NCBI GenBank assembly: GCA_963844855.1
Contig: CAWJQP010000086.1
Coordinates: 170,652-234,651, forward strand
DNA length: 64,000 nucleotides
Direction: 5' to 3'
DNA from: DASQDN01 sp963844855
GTDB lineage: Bacteria; Acidobacteriota; Terriglobia; Bryobacterales; Bryobacteraceae
Shown: one piece after another, positions 47,162 to 56,056 of the stretch
Numbering within the stretch: the first letter of the stretch is position 1
Layout of the letters: each line of letters starts with the position of its first letter
The notes under the pieces: generated by a model
Told to the model about the DNA's origin: nothing
The model's database searches: none
The model's input: only the letters and a program-made list of their open reading frames with translations
Made by a program: the position numbers and the translations under genes

Positions 47162-47303
47162 CCCGAAAGGCTCACAAGAGCTTATCAGAACGGATGGCAG
47201 TAGTTTTTCCAGATATTTCCTAGTTCTTTCCTGGTTCTTTCAGGATTTCCCGACTTGCCCGAAGTAGTCTGGACGCCCGGGACATTTCCCGTCGAGGACA
47301 TCT

Positions 47304-47801
47304 GTGAGAATCGTAAAGACCACAATCGCAGTCGTCACTATCGTGCTGTCGACTTTGCCCACAGCGATGGTTCCTACCGCATCGGCACAAACAACCCAGG
47401 CGCGCGCGCCAATCAGCTTTACACTGACACCGGCTTGTCGGAACCTGAAGGTGACCGTGGTGGGTACCGGAGAAAGCTTTACAGTGACGAATCACCGGAT
47501 TGACCAAAACGGTGTCGATCACGTTCAGATCAACAACCTGGTTACAGGAACGGCGACTGACAATGAAGGCACGACGTATCGTTTCAATTACCACAACCAC
47601 GCCACGCTCGAGGTCCCGGCTGGTGGCTTTCCTTTTTCCGTCACAACTACCGACCACTTCAACCTCGTGGGTAAGGGAAAGGCAAATCAGGTTCACATCG
47701 GTTTCGTCGTCCGGCTGACAATAACCGGACCTTCCGACCCACCGATCGTGGACCGGCTGGTGAACATGAGAGGAGAGGCATTCTTTTGTGATCCAATCTG
47801 A
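47304..47801 (+). CDS. Secreted beta-rich protein of unknown function (165 aa)
   Basis: A signal peptide (TIAVVTIVLSTLPTAMVPTASA) leads to a single beta-sandwich-like domain rich in Thr and Val (TVVGTGESFTVTNHRI, TDNEGTTYRFNYHNHATLEV). One Cys is near residue 45 and another in the final FFCDPI. The next gene starts inside its last codons, so the two are translationally linked. It may be a partner of the peroxidase; no family is recognised. Confidence 0.6.
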   Translation: MRIVKTTIAVVTIVLSTLPTAMVPTASAQTTQARAPISFTLTPACRNLKVTVVGTGESFTVTNHRIDQNGVDHVQINNLVTGTATDNEGTTYRFNYHNHATLEVPAGGFPFSVTTTDHFNLVGKGKANQVHIGFVVRLTITGPSDPPIVDRLVNMRGEAFFCDPI

Positions 47802-49299
47802 GAGCGAACACCAACAGCACCGTGCCAGGCAACTCGCGTGTCTTCTGGTGTTCTTTTCCCTACCCGGTATCGCTGAGGACCTGGATGCCGAACTTGCAGC
47901 CGTCCTGGCCCGGGCCGGCTTCACAGGCTCTATAGAATCCACGCTGGCGGCGCGTCTCGGTCGTCCGATCGATTCGCGCCTGGCGAACCTTGGCCGCTTG
48001 CTGTTCTTCGACAAAATCGGAGCACTGCATTCGGATAACGCATGCGCGGGTTGCCATTCTCCGACAGCGGGTTTCAGCGACACCCAGTCCATTGCGATAG
48101 GCATTCAGAACAACAGTCTGGTAGGCCGGAACCGTTTTGGTCCACGGAATCAGCGACGAACACCCACGGTTGTGAACGCAGCATTCTTTCCCAGCCTCAT
48201 GTGGAACGGGCGCTTTTTCGCAGCCTCCGGGGATCCATTCGACAACTCGCGCGGGTTCGTATTTCCGCTCCCGGAAGGCGCCACGGCGTTTCCGGCCCAC
48301 GATCCCGTGATCCGAACGCTCTTAGCCGCCCAGGCGCAGCTGCCACCCACAGAGCTTGTTGAAGTGGCCGGCTTCACTGGGACGGCGGGGACAATCAGCC
48401 CCGAATTTGACCAGTTCGATGATGGCTTGGGTTCGCCTGTCCCACTGCCGGACCATAGCGGCTTTCGTAATGAGCCGATTCGTCAAGTCCTGCTATTAAG
48501 ATTGAATGCTTCACCTGCCTACCGACGTTTGTTTGGTGAGGTGTTCCCCACGGTGACGGCGGGCGGCCCGATCGACTTTTCCATGTTTGGGCGGGCGATA
48601 GCCGAGTTCGAGTTCACGCTTACGTTCTGCGACGCCCCGATCGACCGCTTCGCCCGCGGCCAACGAAACGCGATGAGTGTTCGGGAGAAGCAAGGAGCGC
48701 TGTTGTTCTTCGGAAAGGCGGGCTGTGTGAACTGCCACGCCGTCGGTGGCCGGTCGAACGAAATGTTCAGCGATTTCCAAATGCATGTGATCGGTGTGCC
48801 GCAGATCGCGCCGCTGTTCGGCGCGAGCACAGGAAACGTGATTTTTGACGGGCCGGGGCGAGATGAAGATTTCGGGCTCGAGCAGGTCAGCGGCGACGTG
48901 GCCCACCGGTACAAATTTCGAACCTCACCACTTCGCAATGTCGCGCTACAGCCAACGTTCTTCCATAACGGCGCCTTCACCCGGCTCCAGGATGCGATTC
49001 GACATCATCTCAAGCCCTTCGAATCCGCTCGAAACTACGATCCAATCGTCGCCGGTGTTGATAAAGATCTGACGTATCGCATCGGACCCACCGAACCAGT
49101 CCTCAGGAATCTGAGTCCGCTGCTTTTGAAAGTGAGCCAGCTTTCCGCGGTGGAATTCGAAAGCCTCGTGGCCTTTGTCCGGACCGGATTGCTTGATCCG
49201 CGTGCGGAGCGTCAGAAGGTGTGCTCGTTGGTCCCAGCGTCGCTGCCTAGTGGCATGGCGGGGCTTCGGTTCGAGGGATGCCCGCAGGACTTGAAATAA
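47788..49299 (+). CDS. Cytochrome c peroxidase / MauG-family dihaem protein (503 aa)
   Basis: Two c-type haem sites, CAGCH (residues 86-90) and CVNCH (313-317), flank a domain with GRLLFFDKIGALHSDNACA, VVNAAFFPSLMWNGR and TSPLRNVALQPTFFHNGAFT, the bacterial di-haem peroxidase/MauG pattern. A hydrophobic stretch (LACLLVFFSLPGIAE) serves as export signal. The GTG start at 47788 overlaps the previous gene by 14 bases, and an AGGAGAGG site lies about 10 bases ahead. The probable role is periplasmic peroxide reduction or protein modification. Substrate not known. Confidence 0.88.
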   Translation: MIQSESEHQQHRARQLACLLVFFSLPGIAEDLDAELAAVLARAGFTGSIESTLAARLGRPIDSRLANLGRLLFFDKIGALHSDNACAGCHSPTAGFSDTQSIAIGIQNNSLVGRNRFGPRNQRRTPTVVNAAFFPSLMWNGRFFAASGDPFDNSRGFVFPLPEGATAFPAHDPVIRTLLAAQAQLPPTELVEVAGFTGTAGTISPEFDQFDDGLGSPVPLPDHSGFRNEPIRQVLLLRLNASPAYRRLFGEVFPTVTAGGPIDFSMFGRAIAEFEFTLTFCDAPIDRFARGQRNAMSVREKQGALLFFGKAGCVNCHAVGGRSNEMFSDFQMHVIGVPQIAPLFGASTGNVIFDGPGRDEDFGLEQVSGDVAHRYKFRTSPLRNVALQPTFFHNGAFTRLQDAIRHHLKPFESARNYDPIVAGVDKDLTYRIGPTEPVLRNLSPLLLKVSQLSAVEFESLVAFVRTGLLDPRAERQKVCSLVPASLPSGMAGLRFEGCPQDLK

Positions 49300-49548
49300 A
49301 CACTCGGGCTCTCCTGGCGACTGTCATTCTCGCGAAAGATCATTGGCTTGGTTGTAGGGTCGAACTCATGTTCGTACGAACAAGGAACCCTGGTATCTCC
49401 GCGTGGTCTGATCAATGTGCGGTAGTTCTAGGCACTGCATAGATGCGAATGTCGACGTCGTAGTTTACGGTAACGCCACCTACCAGGCATAAACGCTGCG
49501 TGACGTGATACCATGACGGACCGTTGTCGCTCTTCCGAGGTTTAGATC

Positions 49549-51039
49549 GTGCGGCTCCCTAACCCCGTTTTGCTCGTGCTCGCTATCTCGGCGGCGCCAC
49601 TTGCAGCGCAGTCTGTTTCGGAAAACGACAGTCGGCCCTTCCGATCTTCCATACCGAAGCTCTGGGACGAGAAGGAACTCGCTGCGATGACTTTACCGCC
49701 GGCTCGGCAGGAAGGTCATATCGTATATGTCTCTTCTGAGTACTTTTATCGAACACCCGGCCTCCAGATCTACAAAAGCTACCCCGTCTATCGTCCCGAT
49801 CGTGAGCCGGCCGGTTATTTCGACTCGCTGAAACAGCGCGAGCCCATTCTCGATTTCGATCCATCCACACTCAAGACAGAAGCCGACTGGATTCGGGCAG
49901 GTGCGACGGTGTTTAATGCGCCGACTTACTTCGAGTCCATCAACGACGTTCGTGACCCGGCGTGGTACGAGCGGCTCCGCGTGCCAGTCACGAAAGAGGG
50001 GATCGTCCCTGGTTATTATTACGTCGTTAGGAAGAAAGGCGCTGTTGAGTTGGGTGTTTTTTCCTGCGCAACATGCCATAGCCGAGTGTTGCCGGACGGC
50101 ACAGTCCTCATGGGCGCGCAAGGAAACTTCCCCATCGAGAGCGCATACGCTTACGCGCTCCGGAAAGACGGTCCAAAGAAGGTCGAGGCGAGGCTTGAGG
50201 AGGGGCTTAATTTCACTCCGTCAGAAAGGAAGCGCCTCACCAGTTCGCTATATGACCGGCCGGTAGAGGAGATTGCCTCGATTCACGAGGCCATGATACC
50301 GGGGATCGCGATGCGAACGGGTTTCAGTCACCTCGATCCGCCCAAGATCGCGGATCTGATTGGCCTCAAGGAGCGGAAGTACCTCGACATGACGGCGCGG
50401 CTCGAACACCGTTCTATTGGCGACGTGATGAGATACGGAACCATGAATGCAGGAATCAACTACTTCTTCTCGGCGAGCGGCCCCGTACGCCCAGAAAGCC
50501 TGCCAGATCCGAAATCTCTATTCCGTTACACCGACGAGCAAGCGTACGCGTACTCTCTGTTTGTCTACTCGCTGCGTCCCCCACCGAACCCAAACCGACC
50601 TAATACGTTAACAGAACAGGGCAAAAGGATCTTTGAAAGAGAAGGGTGCACGAGTTGCCACACACCCCCACTCTATACGAGCAACAAGCTGACGCTGGCA
50701 GGTGACTTCAACATGCCCGTACATCATGCAAAACGATACGACACGCTTCCTGGGCGCGTGGGAACAGATCCGCGTAGCGCGTTGGAGAGCCTGAGAGGGC
50801 GGGGGTACTACAAAGTTCCATCCCTGAAAGGAGTATGGTATCGCGGTCCCTTCGAGCACAACGGAAGCATTGCCACACTCGAAGACTGGTTCAATCCAGC
50901 ACGATTGCGGCAGGATTACGTGCCGACCGGCTTTAGAGGTTATGGTGTGAAGACACGTGCCGTACCCGGCCACGAGTTTGGCCTAACGCTCGATAACGCA
51001 GACAAAACAGCCCTCATCGCATTCCTCAAAACCCTGTAG
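49549..51039 (+). CDS. Secreted dihaem cytochrome c (496 aa)
   Basis: A signal peptide is followed by a long N-terminal domain with the first haem site, CATCH (173-177). A C-terminal cytochrome with CTSCH (367-371) and the distal block VPSLKGVWYRGPFEHNGSIA follows; this last segment resembles the MauG/peroxidase C-terminus. Start GTG 49549 has GAGG upstream. The gene stands 250 bp after the peroxidase gene, and both are plus strand, so they could act in one electron transfer route. Confidence 0.8.
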   Translation: MRLPNPVLLVLAISAAPLAAQSVSENDSRPFRSSIPKLWDEKELAAMTLPPARQEGHIVYVSSEYFYRTPGLQIYKSYPVYRPDREPAGYFDSLKQREPILDFDPSTLKTEADWIRAGATVFNAPTYFESINDVRDPAWYERLRVPVTKEGIVPGYYYVVRKKGAVELGVFSCATCHSRVLPDGTVLMGAQGNFPIESAYAYALRKDGPKKVEARLEEGLNFTPSERKRLTSSLYDRPVEEIASIHEAMIPGIAMRTGFSHLDPPKIADLIGLKERKYLDMTARLEHRSIGDVMRYGTMNAGINYFFSASGPVRPESLPDPKSLFRYTDEQAYAYSLFVYSLRPPPNPNRPNTLTEQGKRIFEREGCTSCHTPPLYTSNKLTLAGDFNMPVHHAKRYDTLPGRVGTDPRSALESLRGRGYYKVPSLKGVWYRGPFEHNGSIATLEDWFNPARLRQDYVPTGFRGYGVKTRAVPGHEFGLTLDNADKTALIAFLKTL

Positions 51040-51226
51040 AGTCTCGGATCGATCCATGACGGGATCGCGCACATCGGGGAGAAAGGCGTTACATCCAAAT
51101 GCGACAGCGGCCCACACGAGAATCTCACATTACGAGAACGCCACTTTACTGGCTCTACCCCCGAAACGACGTGAGGCTTAACGTTCAACCGAATGCCAAT
51201 CTGTGTCCTCGTGAAATAATGCAGCC

Positions 51227-52099
51227 ATGCAACGGAGATCGGTTTCGCTGGCATGCCTCTTTATTTGCCTGACCCATTCGAGGGGCATCGCCCAATTAAA
51301 TGAGCAGCGTCAGCGAGAGATGGCTATTGCTCTCTCACCGGATCCAAAAGCGAAGAGGCCGATCGCAAGCCACGACACATTATTCATGGAGGAAATGACT
51401 TGGATGGAGGTCCGCGATGCAATCGCAGGCGGGCGAACGACGGTGTTGGTAGGCACTGGCGGTATTGAGATGAACGGCCCTTATGTGGTCACGGGCAAGC
51501 ACAATTTCGTTGTCCGGGTCAACATGGCCGAGATCGCAAAAAAGCTGGGCAATTGTCTCATCTCACCTGTCGTGCCGTTTGTCCCTGAAGGTAGTTCCGA
51601 TCCGCCGACCGGACACATGCGGTATCCGGGTTCCATTACAGTGCGCGACGAAACCTATCGTGCTCTACTGGCCGACATAGTCGCCAGCCTGAAGGCACAT
51701 GGCTTTCGCAACATCATTCTGATGGGCGACTCGTTCGAGAATCAAGAAGGAATGCGCGTTGTAGCAGACGACCTCAGCCGCCAATGGGGAAGCAGCAGCA
51801 TGGTTCGCGTTCATTTTGTCCCCGAGTATTACTCTGCGCGCGGTACGGCGATGTCGGCGGCCGGCATTGCAGAGAAGTTCGAAGGTCATCACGATAACTT
51901 GTATAACTCGGCGGTACTAATGACGCTTGATCCAACACTGATTCGTGCGGATCAGCGACGTGCCGTCAGATTATTTTCTATCAACGGCGTAACTCTCGAT
52001 CCCGCAAACCAGACGGTAACGCTTGGTCGCAAGCTCGTCGCCCAAACGGCCGACATAACTGTAGCCGCAATTCGACAGAAGATCGCATCATCACGTTGA
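51227..52099 (+). CDS. Creatininase-fold secreted protein with altered metal site (290 aa)
   Basis: A signal peptide (VSLACLFICLTHSRGIAQ) precedes a creatininase-family domain: VGTGGIEMNGPYVVTGKHNF, PVVPFVPEGSSDPPTGHMRY, PGSITVRDETYRALLADIVA, GFRNIILMGDSFENQEGM. In typical members the first motif reads E-x-H-G-P-H-x8-D. Here Glu81 is kept, but the next ligands appear as Asn83 and His92. The exported location is also unusual for characterised creatininases. A hydrolase role is plausible but the reaction is unknown. Confidence 0.8.
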   Translation: MQRRSVSLACLFICLTHSRGIAQLNEQRQREMAIALSPDPKAKRPIASHDTLFMEEMTWMEVRDAIAGGRTTVLVGTGGIEMNGPYVVTGKHNFVVRVNMAEIAKKLGNCLISPVVPFVPEGSSDPPTGHMRYPGSITVRDETYRALLADIVASLKAHGFRNIILMGDSFENQEGMRVVADDLSRQWGSSSMVRVHFVPEYYSARGTAMSAAGIAEKFEGHHDNLYNSAVLMTLDPTLIRADQRRAVRLFSINGVTLDPANQTVTLGRKLVAQTADITVAAIRQKIASSR

Positions 52100-52335
52100 T
52101 CGACGACCAGTTCAGTTGATCGACATGGGGTCGGGCCCTTGGAACGGCGTTATCGTTATCAATCCGTGTGGAGTGATTCTCAACTGACGCATCAAGCAAA
52201 TTATGCGGCCCACCAGCAACCTCGCTCCCCCACGCACCGCACGATGCGCAACTGCGACAAGGTGCATTCGCTGAGTCGCCGCTTAACGTGGAACGCCAAG
52301 CGACTGATGCCGGCGAAAGTCTGAGTCGACTGCTG

Positions 52336-52764
52336 CTACTGCGACAGGATACCCAGTTGCTGCATGAAGGAGAACATGTCAAAGTAGTGCCGACTATCCT
52401 TAATCTTCCCACCGTCGAAGTTCAGCACCCAACTTGCACGCGTCGTCTGTTGTTTCCCGGTTGGCGGCACTATACCGCTCGGACCCTGTAGTGGCCCGGT
52501 GTGCGTCCCCTTCCACGTCATTTCCAGTACTACGGTGTTGCCCATAGCCCACGCATTCGTAACCGTGCCTCGGACGTCCGGCATAGCCTGTTTCCACTCT
52601 TGAAAACACCGGATGATCTCACCGACACCCCGCAGTATCCGCGAAGTGCCCACTTCGTCATACACGCAATCTGAGGTCATTGCCGTCTTGTATCCTTCCC
52701 AGTCACTCGCGTTGAATGCCTCGACGGCGCCGCGCGCCGCCGGGATCAAATCTTGTTCAGCCAT
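52336..52764 (-). CDS. SnoaL-like / NTF2-fold protein (142 aa)
   Basis: The ketosteroid-isomerase-like fold is seen in AARGAVEAFNASDWEGYKTA, VYDEVGTSRILRGVGEII, EWKQAMPDVRGTVTNAWAMG, VVLEMTWKGTHTGPLQ and the C-terminal HYFDMFSFMQQLG. These proteins are small cone-shaped dimers with varied enzymatic roles such as polyketide cyclisation and ester cyclase. ATG 52764 is preceded by AAGGAGGTCATC, so the longer frame from 52779 is not used. No pathway neighbour is present. Confidence 0.85.
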   Translation of the reverse strand: MAEQDLIPAARGAVEAFNASDWEGYKTAMTSDCVYDEVGTSRILRGVGEIIRCFQEWKQAMPDVRGTVTNAWAMGNTVVLEMTWKGTHTGPLQGPSGIVPPTGKQQTTRASWVLNFDGGKIKDSRHYFDMFSFMQQLGILSQ

Positions 52765-53145
52765 GATGACCTCCTTCATAAGTAAATTAAAGTAAGGGCT
52801 TTGTTCTGGACTTCTCGGACCGGCCCATCATACACCTCTGTAGGTCGTTCGCAGGACGTGGGGCAAAACTGTCACCTCAATAGCCGGGCCGAGATCAATG
52901 GTGTTGAGGGGCGAAAAGACGGCTGCTGATGCCGGAGGCTGTTCAAGATCCATCCAGCCAATGTGTCGCGGTTGCTGGCACAGGCACGGCTGGGAGTTAT
53001 CAGCAGAAAGCGCTGGGGCGCCGATCAAAAGACTGCCAAATAGCGCCGAAACTTCTACGCCAAATAATTCTGAAGTGCTACGCCCGTGAAACGGGGCTAC
53101 CGGAAAGTGACGCACAACGCGACATCTTCGTGCCGATTGGCACGC

Positions 53146-53493
53146 ATGAGCAAGCGCAAGATCTCACAAACTGAAGAAGCCCAACCGAAACCCACGGCCG
53201 AACTCCGCCGCGAAGGCCGCCTAGCCCGAATCGCGAAGGCACTCGTCTCCGGTGCCACCGTGACGGACATCGCCGAAGCCGAAGGGATTGATCGCACCCT
53301 CGCCTCCCGCGAAGCGAACTCGCCGGAGTGCCGGCAACTCGTTGCGGAGTTCGTAACCAACGAACGCGACGAGATGTGCGCGTTGTTTTACCGATCGCTC
53401 CGCACGATCGAACTCGCGCTAAGCGCCAGGCGCGAGTATATGACGAAGGACAGCATCATTTACATCCATCTCTCTCGAGCCCCGCAGCATTGA
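53146..53493 (+). CDS. Helix-turn-helix protein, copy 1, truncated C-terminus
   Basis: ATG 53146 begins MSKRK, then LRREGRLARIAKALVSGATV and TDIAEAEGIDRTLASREANS, a helix-turn-helix resembling those of phage terminase small subunits. The next part (ECRQLVAEFVTNERDEM, LRTIELALSARREYMTK) is helical. After residue ~103 the sequence leaves the homology seen in the 57.2-kb copy, so the last ~14 residues (SIIYIHLSRAPQH) are probably not native. An upstream 35-bp leader (GTGCCGATTGG...GC before ATG) is also shared. Its role is unknown. Confidence 0.55.
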   Translation: MSKRKISQTEEAQPKPTAELRREGRLARIAKALVSGATVTDIAEAEGIDRTLASREANSPECRQLVAEFVTNERDEMCALFYRSLRTIELALSARREYMTKDSIIYIHLSRAPQH

Positions 53494-54439
53494 TTGAGAT
53501 CACAGCGGCTTCTTGCTCGACGGGGTTGAGCTCGTTATAGACCGATCCCGACTGTGGTGGTGTAGAACTCAAAGACATTCGTCCGCTGGGATGGCCCGCA
53601 GCAAGGGCCTGCTGTAATCGCATTAGATCACCCGCGAAGGCTTCATTCTTCATACGCGAGGTTATCGGCGGAACCGCGACTCGGAATAAGATCAGGTATC
53701 ACTGTAGTCCATCCGGAAGTGAAGTAGCCCATTTCTCGAAGAACGCCCATCGCCGCCCTCTTTTATCTCAAGCGCGCATTTCGCTTCTCCTACGCGCGCG
53801 AGCTTACTTTAGGTGCAGCGCAGGCTTGCTTGTGTAGATTGGCAATCGAAGCACGCGCGTATACATGGCGCGCCTCCTTGCGCCTACGCGAAGCACATGT
53901 ATGGCGCGAGAACCTTCGATTGCTTCACACGCGTGATGTGAAGAAGTGATCGAAGATCGCTGTTGTTTGCGGTGTGATTGGTTGCTTTCTAAGTCATTGC
54001 AAGGACAGACTGGAGTTTACATTATTTGACACTTTTGAGGGGGAATCGGCCGTATGCCAGTCTCAGCCGCTTCGAATCTTCCCTAGCGTCACGAGGGATG
54101 TGAAACTCTTGGGCGGCTAGGCAACCCATACAACATGAGTCTGGCCGTCCATCTTATACGGTGCGCCGATGGCAGCGGTGCCACGCCGCGCTGAGCGGTA
54201 GCAAGAGTCCTACCAACCGAGCTCTTCTGGCTCTGGAACCAGGAGCAGCGGCTGTTCGCTAAGATTCACCACTTCTTCGATGACGATTACTCCTCGGATC
54301 GAGAACGCGCAAGTGCTTTATGTCAACGAATGTGCCTCGCGCGTAGGAGACGAAATCAGCGCCGGGTGTAGAAAACCCCTCGGTCATTACATCTCCAGTA
54401 TTCGGCTTGTCGAGAACCGCCGCAACGGGCCGTCCGCCG
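53494..54439. other. 945-bp non-coding stretch holding repeat A copy 1
   Basis: Apart from repeat A (53755-54043), the flanks carry only short frames without domains. An open minus-strand frame (53456-53653) and one at 54259-54603 have no support. Confidence 0.45.
53755..54043. repeat. Structured dispersed repeat A, copy 1 (289 bp)
   Basis: It starts GCCCTCTTTTATCTC and ends TTATTTGACACTTTTGAGGG. Shared landmarks with copy 2 are CGCATTTCGCTTCTCCTACG, GCAGCGCAGGCTTGCT, GATCGCTGTTGTTTGCG and TTGCTTTCTAAGTCATTGCA. Several internal inverted repeats (for example TTCACACGCG/TGATGTGAA) suggest a folded RNA or DNA. It lies 260 bp after the HTH gene copy 1. Confidence 0.85.
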
Positions 54440-55354
54440 CTACCGCCGTATTTGTCTTTGACGAAACTTCGCAAGACACAGGGAAAGAACTCCTGTGCCC
54501 AGAAGGAGAAATGAACTAGCTTCAGGAACAGCAGACACACCGCTTTCTGAGTACACCAAGCCCGAAGCGCTATCGATCGACCAGCCCGAGATTCCATTGC
54601 CATTTGCGTCAGTTAGTGATATCGCCCCGATGCTGACCGTGTGCGTGAAGTCGGATGTGGCGGTGCTATTCCCCGCCCAGCGAGTCAGACGTGGGCTCGT
54701 GTCGATATTTAGAGCAATATTGAATGGCTGACCCATCAGGAATGGCAAGGGTACGAGTTCCTGCGTCGTCGCGAAACCCGCGGTCGGTGTTGGCGCTTCA
54801 CCGCCTATCTGATGCAGATATTCGGATCGGCCGAGTGTCCCCGGCGAATAGCCGAACGCTAAACCAGTTGGACAGAGCGGCGCATCACACAACAGATCGC
54901 CAGTAACGATAAGAAAGACGTGTAAATAGGCAAATTGGCCGCTGGGAATTGTAGTGCTGGTGATTGTTAGTGCATCCCGGAATCCTGCTGACGAGTGCAC
55001 TTGAACACCATCGACTCCTGTCGGGATTGCTCCACTGACACTGCCGAAGGCTGTCAACTCGCCATTGATTGAAGTTGCAGAACCAGCTGCGGTCGGGAAA
55101 GCTCCCCATGTCGCGCCGATCGCAGCTGATGTGATCCCGACATCAAGCACACGTGTCGCTGCATCGGTGTCGTTAAAACCAAAATCGACCGCCGCGTAAG
55201 ACGCAGGTCCAAGAACTGGTCCAGTTTGGGGTGACAAGCTTGTGGCGAGTCTAGTAACACCCGAATTGGTGAACGGTGGAATCTGGGTATTTAGCGGCGC
55301 AGCACCCGAACTCACCACAAAACCCATTGCCGTGATTAGAAGACATAGGCGCAC
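54440..55354 (-). CDS. PEP-CTERM sorted secreted protein (304 aa)
   Basis: The C-terminus carries the sorting signal: VPEASSFLLLGTGVLSL followed by a basic end (KFRQRQIRR). The N-terminal signal (VRLCLLITAMGFVVSSGAA) starts at GTG 55354, which has AAGGAGG about 11 bases upstream. The mature part is a beta-rich domain (YAAVDFGFNDTDAATRVLDV, FAYLHVFLIVTGDLLCDAPL). It is exported and processed by an exosortase encoded elsewhere. An upstream extension of the frame has no ribosome site. Function unknown. Confidence 0.82.
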   Translation of the reverse strand: MRLCLLITAMGFVVSSGAAPLNTQIPPFTNSGVTRLATSLSPQTGPVLGPASYAAVDFGFNDTDAATRVLDVGITSAAIGATWGAFPTAAGSATSINGELTAFGSVSGAIPTGVDGVQVHSSAGFRDALTITSTTIPSGQFAYLHVFLIVTGDLLCDAPLCPTGLAFGYSPGTLGRSEYLHQIGGEAPTPTAGFATTQELVPLPFLMGQPFNIALNIDTSPRLTRWAGNSTATSDFTHTVSIGAISLTDANGNGISGWSIDSASGLVYSESGVSAVPEASSFLLLGTGVLSLCLAKFRQRQIRR

Positions 55355-55580
55355 TGTTCCTGTTTCCTCCTTTTGATCACTGCAGATTATGTCAAACGTA
55401 CTGCAATATGTAAAGGTCAAGTCTTGTCTCACACGAGGGTTTTCTCTTCCGGAAAGCGATCGCCGTCTCCTCGCGCGCGCCCCACTGCCGCAGACGCCCA
55501 TCGAAGGATAAACTCGAGTCGGCTTCAGAAACTCGAGGTCTGTTCATTCATACATTCATAGAGGGGTTTCCCCTCCCGCA

Positions 55581-55867
55581 GCCCTCTTTCATCTCGAGCA
55601 CGCATTTCGCTTCTCCTACGCGCGAGACTTCACTTTGCGCAGCGCAGGCTTGCTGTGTAGATTGGCGATCGAAGCACGCGCGCATACATGGCACCTCCTT
55701 GCGCCTAAGCGAAGCACATGATAGGGCGCGAGAACCTTTCGATGCGTCACACGCGTGACGTGAAAGGTGATCGAAGATCGCTGTTGTTTGCGCTGTGATT
55801 CGTTGCTTTCTAAGTCATTGCAAAGACAAGAATGGAGTTTACGTTATTTGACACTTTTGAGGGGGGG
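55581..55867. repeat. Structured dispersed repeat A, copy 2 (287 bp)
   Basis: This is the second near-full copy, with both ends matching copy 1. Its clearest fold is at 55734-55768, where ACCTTTC pairs with GAAAGGT and GTCAC pairs with GTGAC around the loop ACGC. Copy 1 has different arm bases at the same place but can still pair, which hints at conservation of structure. Repeat B follows directly. Confidence 0.85.
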
Positions 55868-55874
55868 TGAAATC

Positions 55875-55995
55875 GAAGCGTCACGCGCCGAACCCGAATA
55901 CCCGGTGCCAATCCTCGCGTGAACAAAAGTGAACACTTTGCGGAGCCAATTTTCTAATTTCAGGCCAACTGGGGTGCGTTAGGGCGTATTTTCCG
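55875..55995. repeat. Dispersed repeat B, copy 1 (121 bp)
   Basis: The sequence contains GAAGCGTCACGCG, GTGAACAAAAGTGAACACTT and TTTCAGGCCAACTGGGGTGC, then GCGTATTTTCCGG. The whole segment recurs at 59642-59766 with roughly nine in ten bases identical. The direct pair GTGAAC-AAAA-GTGAAC could be a protein binding site. Confidence 0.85.
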
Positions 55996-56056
55996 GCAAC
56001 CGGACCTCACAGGCAGAATCCGTTGACACTACGTTGTTACCCAGGTGTTGCCGTGT

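Larger units (their letters stand above)
55355..56056. other. 700-bp non-coding stretch with repeats A and B
   Basis: This interval is almost wholly made of repeat A copy 2 (55581-55867) and repeat B copy 1 (55875-55995), eight bases apart. Between the PEP-CTERM start and repeat A is a 225-bp segment with no gene. A direct repeat CATTCATACATTCATA lies near 55545. Confidence 0.5.

Noticed and set aside
47220..48104. Minus-strand 294-residue frame
   Set aside because: It is the antisense of the secreted protein and peroxidase genes, whose haem sites and signal peptides are clear on plus.
53755..55867. CRISPR array
   Set aside because: The repeats are ~290 bp, spaced 1.5 kb or more and contain internal stems; there is no short regularly spaced repeat and no cas gene.
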